Part shown: positions 53,555-61,039 of the stretch, one piece after another
Numbering within the stretch: the first letter of the stretch is position 1
Layout: each line of letters starts with the position of its first letter
Source of the DNA: Ulvibacterium marinum
Lineage (GTDB): Bacteria; Bacteroidota; Bacteroidia; Flavobacteriales; Flavobacteriaceae
NCBI RefSeq assembly: GCF_003626755.1
Contig: NZ_RBCJ01000002.1
Coordinates: forward strand, 124,001 to 188,000
Reading direction: 5' to 3'
Length of the DNA stretch: 64,000 bases
Made by a program: the position numbers and the translations under genes
Notes under the pieces: generated by a model
What the model was told of the DNA's origin: nothing
Database searches by the model: none
What the model saw: the letters and a program-made list of their open reading frames with translations, nothing else

Positions 53555-54964
53555 ATGAAGACCTTTATAACCGATGATTTTTTGCTGAACAATGATTTTG
53601 CTAAGATTTTATATCATGACTATGCCGAAAAACTTCCTATACTAGACTATCACAATCATTTACCGCCTAATGAAATAGCCCAAAACCGGGTTTTTGAAAA
53701 CATAAGTCAAGTTTGGCTTGCCGGTGACCATTATAAATGGCGGGCTATGCGAGCGCTTGGAATCGATGAAAAATATATTACCGGTACCGCATCGGATGAG
53801 GATAAATTCTTAAAGTGGGGAGAGACTACGCCCTACACGGTCAGAAATCCGTTGTATCACTGGACACATTTGGAACTGCAACGTTATTTTGGAATAACGG
53901 AATTATTGACTGGGGAAAGTGCCGCATCCATATACGACCGGACCAGCGCAATGTTACAAGAGCCATCGCATCATACTATTCCCCTGTTGGAGCAACAAAA
54001 TGTGGAAGTAGTCTGTACAACGGACGAACCTATAGACTCCCTGGAATACCATCGAGATATTTTGGAACAAAAAACAACAAGCATTAAGGTATTTCCTGCC
54101 TTTCGACCGGATAATGCTTTTGCCATAAATGGTGGATCCGCTTTTTTTGCCTATTTGGAAAAGTTGGAAAATACTACGGGAAAACCGATCAATTCCTATT
54201 CCGATTTGTTGGATACCTTGAGAGATCGTATCGATTACTTCCACGAAAATGGATGTCGCCTGTCCGATCATGGACTGGAACAAATGTATTATTATGAGGA
54301 AGGTGTCCATAGTTGCGAAAAACTATTTTCCAAAGCGAAGGAGGGCAAGACACTTTCGACCGACGAAATACACTATTTTAAAAGCCGTACCCTGTTGTTT
54401 CTTTGTCGCCTCTATCATAAAAAAGGGTGGACCCAGCAGTTTCATCTCGGTGCTATTCGCGATAATAACCAACGTCTACTTACCCAGTTGGGACCGAATT
54501 CCGGTTTCGATTCCATTGGGGATTTTTCCCAGGCCAAGGCCTTAAGGGACTTTTTGAACGATTTGGATAGCACGGACGAATTGGCCAAAACCGTGGCGTA
54601 TAATCTAAACCCAGCGGATAACGAAGTTATAGCGACCATGGTGGGGAATTTTAATGACGGGTCCATGAAAGGGAAAATGCAATTTGGTTCGGGCTGGTGG
54701 TTTTTAGATCAAAAAGATGGTATGGAAAAACAGATGAACGCACTTTCCAATATGGGTCTTTTAAGTTGCTTTGTAGGCATGCTGACCGATTCCCGAAGCT
54801 TTCTGTCCTTCCCAAGACATGAATATTTCAGACGAATTTTATGTAACCTTATCGGTCAAGACGTTACCAATGGAGAACTGCCCGCCGATGAAAAATGGTT
54901 AGGAAAGATAGTGACCGATATTTGCTATCAAAATGCGAAGGACTATTTTAATTTTGCGGATTAA
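53555..54964 (+). CDS. uxaC: Glucuronate isomerase
   Basis: A 469-residue amidohydrolase-fold isomerase converting D-glucuronate to D-fructuronate (and galacturonate to tagaturonate). The metal motif LDYHNHLPP, RNPLYHWTHLELQRYFG and FHLGAIRDNNQRLL are typical of UxaC. It closes the kdgK-kdgA-uxaC run and is convergent with uxuA, with only 1 bp between the two stop codons. Confidence 0.95.
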   Translation: MKTFITDDFLLNNDFAKILYHDYAEKLPILDYHNHLPPNEIAQNRVFENISQVWLAGDHYKWRAMRALGIDEKYITGTASDEDKFLKWGETTPYTVRNPLYHWTHLELQRYFGITELLTGESAASIYDRTSAMLQEPSHHTIPLLEQQNVEVVCTTDEPIDSLEYHRDILEQKTTSIKVFPAFRPDNAFAINGGSAFFAYLEKLENTTGKPINSYSDLLDTLRDRIDYFHENGCRLSDHGLEQMYYYEEGVHSCEKLFSKAKEGKTLSTDEIHYFKSRTLLFLCRLYHKKGWTQQFHLGAIRDNNQRLLTQLGPNSGFDSIGDFSQAKALRDFLNDLDSTDELAKTVAYNLNPADNEVIATMVGNFNDGSMKGKMQFGSGWWFLDQKDGMEKQMNALSNMGLLSCFVGMLTDSRSFLSFPRHEYFRRILCNLIGQDVTNGELPADEKWLGKIVTDICYQNAKDYFNFAD

Positions 54965-54965
54965 G

Positions 54966-56180
54966 TCAATCCATCAATTCTGGAATTGATTTTTTGATTC
55001 CCATTTCAAGGCCCCGAAGCTCGGCCAATCCCCTTAAGCGTCCTATGGCCGAATATCCCGGATTGGTTTTCTTGTGTAAATCGTCCAGCATTTGATGACC
55101 GTGATCGGGCCGCATGGGTATTTGATAATCGGTCCTTCCAGTCGATTTTCTTCTTTTTTCTTCGGTAAGTACACTTTTTACCATTCCATACATATCCACA
55201 TTTCCTTCCAAATGGTTGGCTTCAAAGAAATTACCGGTTTTATCGTCCCTTTGGGTACTTCGTAAATGTAGAAAATGGACACGGTCCGCAAAACGCTCCA
55301 TCATATGTACTAGATCGTTATCCGCCCTGGCTCCCAAGGAACCCGTACAAAATGTAATTCCGTTATTTATTGATGACACTTTTTCAAAAATATAGGCATA
55401 ATCCGCCTCAGTGCCCATAATCCTGGGTAACCCTAAAATGGAAAACGGCGGGTCGTCCGGGTGGATGCACATCAAAATCCCATGTTCTTCGGCAACCGGT
55501 ACCACTTCCCGTAAAAAATGCACTAAATGATTTCGCATTTCGGTCTCACCAATATCTTGGTAGGTATCCAAAATATCCTGAAACTTTTTCAAATCATATC
55601 CTTTTTCAGGAACAGGATAGCCTTCCGAAGAACCCGGTAGCCCTGCAATGATGGTCTTCACCAATTCCCAGGTATCCGTTTCGGACATTTGTTCAAAATA
55701 GGCTTTTGCATTTCGTATTTGGACATCGGAATAGGTCTTTTCCGCATCGGGTCGTTTCAGAATAAATAGATCAAAAGCAGCAAGGGCATCATGCTCAAAG
55801 GCTAGTGCTTTGGAATCATCCGAAACCAAGTAGTCCAAGCTTGTTCTTGTCCAGTCCAGCACTGGCATAAAGTTATAGCAAACTACCTTGATCTGGTTTT
55901 GGGCCAAATTGACCAAGCTTTTTTTATAGTTTTCAATATGTAGTTTATAATCGCCTGTTTGGGTTTTGATGCTTTCATGAATAGGCAGGGATTCTACTAC
56001 CGACCATACCATACCAGACTTTTCAATTTCTTTTTTTCTACTCCCGATTTCTTCTACCGGCCATATCTCCCCATTGGGAATATGATGTAATGCAGTAACT
56101 ATGCCCTGTACTCCGGCTTGTTTGATATCCTGAAGGCTAACGGGATCGCTAGGCCCGTACCATCGCCATGTTTGTAACAT
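54966..56180 (-). CDS. uxuA: Mannonate dehydratase
   Basis: A 404-residue xylose-isomerase-like TIM barrel enzyme that dehydrates D-mannonate to [26 protein letters not shown] is the UxuA start; the metal-binding residues lie in [12 protein letters not shown] and [15 protein letters not shown], and [14 protein letters not shown] closes the site. It follows the SDR gene (76 bp gap) in the same direction. Confidence 0.95.
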   Translation of the reverse strand: MLQTWRWYGPSDPVSLQDIKQAGVQGIVTALHHIPNGEIWPVEEIGSRKKEIEKSGMVWSVVESLPIHESIKTQTGDYKLHIENYKKSLVNLAQNQIKVVCYNFMPVLDWTRTSLDYLVSDDSKALAFEHDALAAFDLFILKRPDAEKTYSDVQIRNAKAYFEQMSETDTWELVKTIIAGLPGSSEGYPVPEKGYDLKKFQDILDTYQDIGETEMRNHLVHFLREVVPVAEEHGILMCIHPDDPPFSILGLPRIMGTEADYAYIFEKVSSINNGITFCTGSLGARADNDLVHMMERFADRVHFLHLRSTQRDDKTGNFFEANHLEGNVDMYGMVKSVLTEEKRRKSTGRTDYQIPMRPDHGHQMLDDLHKKTNPGYSAIGRLRGLAELRGLEMGIKKSIPELMD

Positions 56181-56256
56181 ATGTATTCTATAGTAAGTTA
56201 TTTATTAACTCTAAATTTTTGAGACTTTAACCTCAAACCTCAAACCTCAAACCTTC

Positions 56257-57066
56257 TTATACCCCACTAAAAGTACTGAAGCCACCATCTATGGGTAAGA
56301 CAACCCCAGTGATAAATCGTGCCGCATCACTACATAAAAAGTGCACGGCACCATTCAATTCTTCCGCTTCCCCAAAGCGTCCCATAGGGGTATTCTGGAT
56401 AATGGCATTACCACGCTCCGTATAGGAGCCATCGGGATTGGTCAATAATGCCTTGTTCTGGTTTCCAATGAAAAACCCGGGGGCGATAGCATTGACACGA
56501 ATTTTGTCTCCAAATTTTGTAGCCATTTCAACGGCCAGCCACCGCGTAAAATTTTCCATAGCGGCTTTGGAGGCGGAATATCCCGCTACCCTTGTTATGA
56601 CACGATCCACGGCCATAGAGGAATAGTTGATAATTACCCCTTCCTGTTGTTCCGCCATTACTTTTCCGAATATTAACGATGGTAGCACCGTTCCATTAAG
56701 GTTTAGATCCGTCACTTTTTTAAAATCATCCATGGACATGTCAAAAATGGTCTTATCCGGAGCAATAGTCGCTCCTGGAAGATTGCCTCCTGCAATATTC
56801 AGGAGTATGTCGATTCTTCCAAAATCCTTTACTATTTCTTGCTTAACTAATTTTAAGGACGCTTCCGAAAGAATATCTGCCTCGTAACTTTGGGCAACTC
56901 CACCTTTGGTACGAATTTCTTTAACCAGACTCCATAGAGCCTCGTTGTCTCTAGTCAGTAAAGCCAGTTTCACCCCTCCTTCGGCAAGGCTAGTCGCAAT
57001 ACTCCGGGCCAAGGCACCACTCGCTCCCGTAATAACGGCAACTCTTTTTGCAATGTTGAACATCAT
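56257..57066 (-). CDS. SDR oxidoreductase, probable D-mannonate oxidoreductase (fructuronate reductase)
   Basis: A 269-residue short-chain dehydrogenase. The cofactor loop is VITGASGALARSIA; NIAGG, the catalytic Ser of INYSSMAV and YxxxK in GYSASKAA are intact; PGFFIGNQNKALLT and the end DGGFSTFSGV resemble the B. subtilis UxuB/YjmF type. Place next to uxuA and opposite uxaC supports the fructuronate-to-mannonate step, which no other gene here could supply. Two adjacent ATGs (57066 and 57063) are possible starts; a TTG at 57099 would add residues before the cofactor strand. Confidence 0.85.
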   Translation of the reverse strand: MMFNIAKRVAVITGASGALARSIATSLAEGGVKLALLTRDNEALWSLVKEIRTKGGVAQSYEADILSEASLKLVKQEIVKDFGRIDILLNIAGGNLPGATIAPDKTIFDMSMDDFKKVTDLNLNGTVLPSLIFGKVMAEQQEGVIINYSSMAVDRVITRVAGYSASKAAMENFTRWLAVEMATKFGDKIRVNAIAPGFFIGNQNKALLTNPDGSYTERGNAIIQNTPMGRFGEAEELNGAVHFLCSDAARFITGVVLPIDGGFSTFSGV

Positions 57067-57189
57067 GTTCCAATAGATTAAGCGCCCAAGATAAAACAAT
57101 ATGGTTTAAAAACTAAACAAAGACGTTGTTTGATATAGAAGTATCCAAAAAACGATTAAATTTAGCGGGAATACTACAAATCAATTTAC

Positions 57190-58020
57190 ATGCAAATTTA
57201 CAGGACGGAAGAAGGTGCCATAATCAAGAAGGAAGATTTATTTTATTTTAAGGAGATTGACCATTGGGATGCTTTCATCAACCGAAAAAACCTTCATAAG
57301 GCTTTAATGGAAGACGTTAAGGACTTTTCAATAGTTGATAAAAGTGTTTTGCAGAACGTTGTAATCCCAATGGGTACTCAAGAAATATGGGCTTCGGGAG
57401 TAACCTATATGCGAAGTAAGGAAGCCCGTATGGAGGAATCCAAAAAAGCAGGTGGGGGTACCTTCTATGACCGCGTATATGATGCGGAGCGTCCAGAACT
57501 CTTTTTTAAGGCCACTCCCCAACGAACCGTTGGAGATGGAGGTACAGTGCGCATCAGAAAGGATTCAGGTTGGGACGTGCCAGAGCCGGAGCTTACCCTA
57601 TTTATCTCCTCGGAAGGAACAATCGAGGGATACACCATAGGCAACGATATGAGCTCTCGGAGCATTGAAGGCGAGAACCCACTATATCTTCCGCAAGCTA
57701 AAACTTATGAAGGTTGTGCCGGTCTTGGGCCTTGCATTTATGTACCCGAAGAACCGATTGATTCAAAATCAAAAATAAGACTTGAGATTTTGCGAAAGAA
57801 TTCAATCGCCTTCTCTTCAGAGATCACAATTGATCAAATGAAGCGAAAGCATTCGGAACTGGTCGATTTTTTGTTTCGGGAGTGCAATTTTCCCAAGGGT
57901 TGCTTTTTAATGACCGGAACAGGGATTATTCCGCCGGATGAATTCACCTTACTGGTCGGCGATGAGATTCGGATCAGCATCGATCATATCGGGACCTTGG
58001 TCAATTTTGTTGGCCAATGA
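57190..58020 (+). CDS. Fumarylacetoacetate hydrolase family protein (2-keto-3-deoxy acid dehydratase-like)
   Basis: A 276-residue FAH-fold enzyme. The metal-binding acidic residues lie in DVPEPELTLFISS, followed by YTIGNDMSSRSIEGENPLYLPQAK, a stretch typical of the 2-keto-3-deoxy-D-arabonate/L-fuconate dehydratase branch rather than of fumarylacetoacetase. GFDEFTLLVGDEIRI-type C-terminus (IPPDEFTLLVGDEI) is present. It is divergent from the SDR gene, so it probably handles another sugar acid from the same polysaccharide. Substrate is inferred only. Confidence 0.85.
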   Translation: MQIYRTEEGAIIKKEDLFYFKEIDHWDAFINRKNLHKALMEDVKDFSIVDKSVLQNVVIPMGTQEIWASGVTYMRSKEARMEESKKAGGGTFYDRVYDAERPELFFKATPQRTVGDGGTVRIRKDSGWDVPEPELTLFISSEGTIEGYTIGNDMSSRSIEGENPLYLPQAKTYEGCAGLGPCIYVPEEPIDSKSKIRLEILRKNSIAFSSEITIDQMKRKHSELVDFLFRECNFPKGCFLMTGTGIIPPDEFTLLVGDEIRISIDHIGTLVNFVGQ

Positions 58021-58132
58021 CAAAAATATATTATTTGAAGGCGAATCATTTGTTATAGTCTTTAGGTGATATATGATGTTGTAGAAGCGGTTTTTTCCTG
58101 AGTTTTGGTTGCAAACCAAAAGTCCAAAAAGA

Positions 58133-60685
58133 ATGCGTTTCATTCCCTATCTGAAAATTGCATATCCGTTTTTCATTTGTTCGTTTTTTACCTTTACCCT
58201 CTATTCACAGGAACTTCCGGAAGGATACCCGGAAACGTCTCGTCAGAAATTGGAAATTAACCAGGGTTGGCAGTTTTATCTGGAAACCAACCAAGGCAAT
58301 GTTCTCGAGTTGGATGTAAACCGGGCCAAATGGGAAAGGGTCAACGTACCACATACCCTGGAACTTGTGCCTTCCGACGTTTCGGGGATGGATACCACAT
58401 ATCAGAACAAATTCCACCGCAACGTTGGTTGGTATAAAAAGCAATTGCCTATCCGGGCTACCAATGATGAAAGGATATTTTTGGAGTTCGAAGGTGTGCA
58501 TCAAGTCACCAATCTCTGGGTAAATGGAATACATGTGGGCGAACATGCTATTGGAGGTTATACCCCTTTCCATTTTGATATTTCCGAATATGTAAAACGG
58601 GATGGGAGTCCCAATGAAATATTGATAAGTGCCGATAATCGTTTGAATCCAAATATCCCTCCTGATGGAAACCAATATGACTATATCAAGTTTAGCGGAT
58701 TATATCGCGATGTATTTCTGGTCATTACGGACAATCTGTACGTCACTTTTCCCTGGGAGGCCCAAAATGCCGGTGTTTTTGTGACCACACCATCGGTAAC
58801 ACCCCAGAACGCCACTATAGATATAAGGACTACGGTTCGGAACGAATCTGATAATACACAAGATTGCAGATTGGTTAGCCGTATTGTAGATGCCGATGGA
58901 ATAGTGGTTAGCCGGATGGAAACCCGGGCAAATATTCCAGCGAATAGTGATTATACTTTCTCGCAAATCGGAGGAATTACTGAAAATGTCAAGTTATGGT
59001 CCGCTGATCGTCCCTATCTCTATCGTGTAAATACAACTGTTTATAAAAATAACGAGCCTGTTGATTGTCTGGAAAATCCTTTAGGGATTCGAAAGTTTGA
59101 ATTTGTCCGGGGGCAGGGTTTTTTGCTTAACGGAAAACCTATTGAATTAATAGGTGCCAATAGGCATCAGGCTTATCCCTTTGTAGGTGATGCGGTTCCC
59201 AACTCATTGCATTGGAAAGACGCCTGGCAGTTTAAGCAGGCCGGCTTCAATGTGGTTCGCCTCGCGCACTATCCCCATGACAATTCCTTCATCCAAGCTT
59301 GCGACGAATTGGGAATTTTGGTGTATGAAGAACCCCCAAGTTGGATTGGTATTGGTGATGAGCGCTGGTTTACGAATCTGGAGGAGGCCACACGGAGGAT
59401 GGTGCGGAACCATCGCAATCATCCGTCCATATTAATGTGGGGCGGATCATTGAACCATCGCGGTCCAGTTCCTCAATTACACTATGCTTGTAAACAGGAG
59501 GATCCCACAAGGGTAACTGCCTCCAATGGTAGCCCTTGGAGTGGCCCAAGAAATTCAGGGATAACGGATATCTATACCCCAATGGACTATCAGAATATGG
59601 ATTTGAACCCTAATGAATTTGTTTTTCTTTGTGAGCATGGCAGTTCGGCAGACGCCGGCAGAAATCAGTTTGAGGTTTCCAAAGCAAGGGCTTCGGCCAA
59701 TCATCTCGGTGTTGCGGTATGGACCGCTCATGATTATCAAGCCTTTAAGCCAAATAGGGGATTGCATCCAAGACGTATATTTTCAATGTATAGAGAACCC
59801 AATCCTGTGTATTATTGGTATCAGTCGGAGTTATTGGAAAAACCCATAATACATATTGCCGATGAACGGGCCAGGATGGAAGGAAAGGTTTTAGTTTTTA
59901 GTAATTGTGAAGAAGTGGAACTTTACAAAGAAGACAAATTAATTGCCAGACAACAACCCGATCATGATAAGGAGAAACTATACGTGGATCACCCTTCCTT
60001 TACCTTTAACTACAGCTGGGAAGAAGGTAAATTGACTGCTAAAGGAATAAGGAATGGCCAACCGGTAACGGAATATAGCTTAACAAAAGCTGGTAAACCC
60101 TATATGTTGAAAGTGCTTATCGAGGAGGACAACCGACCGTTTTACGCAAATGGATCCGATATAAAAATGGTAAAAGCCTATATCTTGGATAAGGAAGGAA
60201 ACCATGTCAGGATGGACTCTACCAAAGTAACCTTTACCATAAACGGGGTAGGGACAATAGTAGGGAATGCTTCAATAGGGGCAAATCCGAATAAAGCCTA
60301 TTATGGGGTGGCATCTGCTTTGGTCAGAGCTACGGACAAGGTCGGAAAACTAACAATAAAGGCCTCTGCAAAAGGACTAAAGTCTTCTGAAGCTTCAATA
60401 ACCACTATACCTTATGAAAACAATAAGGTTTTAGCAGAAGCTAAGCCTATCTACGAATTAAGGCAAGCTAAAATAGATTTGGGAGGAGACCAAGAGCGGT
60501 TACTTCAATTTGGTTGGACGGAATGGAACCCTTCCTTGAACCCAAAATCTGAAGACTTTCCAAACCTTAAACTAGGAATTAATGCCGAGGGCAATGAATT
60601 GGAATGGCAAAATGGTTGGGGACTATCCTCCAATTTGGCCTTGTTGGGATGGATGGTGCCAAAACAAAAGGAGAACTCCGTTTGA
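58133..60685 (+). CDS. Glycoside hydrolase family 2 protein, altered acid/base site, frameshifted at 3' end
   Basis: An exported GH2 protein (850 codons from ATG 58133, signal peptide MRFIPYLKIAYPFFICSFF). Sugar-binding domain (GWYKKQLPI, GVHQVTNLWVNG), Ig-like domain and TIM barrel (LIGANRHQAYPFVGDAV, FNVVRLAHYPHD) are in order. The nucleophile Glu501 in FLCEHGSS is present. The usual acid/base motif W-x-x-x-N-E reads WGGSLNHRG, with His442 where Glu is expected. At 60652 the frame breaks: the current frame ends 12 residues later, while the next frame continues the protein (see next entry). GH2 fits a role in the uronate-rich glycan locus. Confidence 0.82.
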   Translation: MRFIPYLKIAYPFFICSFFTFTLYSQELPEGYPETSRQKLEINQGWQFYLETNQGNVLELDVNRAKWERVNVPHTLELVPSDVSGMDTTYQNKFHRNVGWYKKQLPIRATNDERIFLEFEGVHQVTNLWVNGIHVGEHAIGGYTPFHFDISEYVKRDGSPNEILISADNRLNPNIPPDGNQYDYIKFSGLYRDVFLVITDNLYVTFPWEAQNAGVFVTTPSVTPQNATIDIRTTVRNESDNTQDCRLVSRIVDADGIVVSRMETRANIPANSDYTFSQIGGITENVKLWSADRPYLYRVNTTVYKNNEPVDCLENPLGIRKFEFVRGQGFLLNGKPIELIGANRHQAYPFVGDAVPNSLHWKDAWQFKQAGFNVVRLAHYPHDNSFIQACDELGILVYEEPPSWIGIGDERWFTNLEEATRRMVRNHRNHPSILMWGGSLNHRGPVPQLHYACKQEDPTRVTASNGSPWSGPRNSGITDIYTPMDYQNMDLNPNEFVFLCEHGSSADAGRNQFEVSKARASANHLGVAVWTAHDYQAFKPNRGLHPRRIFSMYREPNPVYYWYQSELLEKPIIHIADERARMEGKVLVFSNCEEVELYKEDKLIARQQPDHDKEKLYVDHPSFTFNYSWEEGKLTAKGIRNGQPVTEYSLTKAGKPYMLKVLIEEDNRPFYANGSDIKMVKAYILDKEGNHVRMDSTKVTFTINGVGTIVGNASIGANPNKAYYGVASALVRATDKVGKLTIKASAKGLKSSEASITTIPYENNKVLAEAKPIYELRQAKIDLGGDQERLLQFGWTEWNPSLNPKSEDFPNLKLGINAEGNELEWQNGWGLSSNLALLGWMVPKQKENSV

Positions 60686-60975
60686 CCATTTCCGGACTTC
60701 CAAAGGGAGAATACACATTAAAAACATATCATCATTTGATGGAAGAAGTCAGCCCTAAGCTTTCTTATAAGTTATTGATAGATAATGGGAGAAGCCAAAG
60801 TACGATTTCAGTTGTGCCATCGATGGGCAATCGGATGGGAAACTCGGAACCTACCTCAATATCCCATAGAATACGTTCCGGTGAAAGCAAATCGATTTCA
60901 ATCCAAATAAAATCCGATGACAAGGACATCCCTGTTATTCTAAACGGACTCGAAATAAGTGAAATAAAAATTTGA
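60652..60975 (+). pseudogene. Out-of-frame C-terminal part of the GH2 protein
   Basis: The frame beginning at DGAKTKGELRLTISGLPKGEY (60652) continues the GH2 C-terminal domain for 107 residues to a stop at 60975. The upstream frame reads ALLGW and would join to DGAKT if one G were added within GGATGGATGG (60647-60656). The piece looks like a malectin- or carbohydrate-binding-type beta domain (TYHHLMEEV, ILNGLEISEI). A single-base deletion, a sequencing error, or -1 frameshifting would explain it. Confidence 0.7.
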
Positions 60976-61039
60976 TTTTGCGAAACATTAGAGCCTGAAA
61001 TATAATTTGGTATATTTAATTTTTTACTATTGCCGATAT

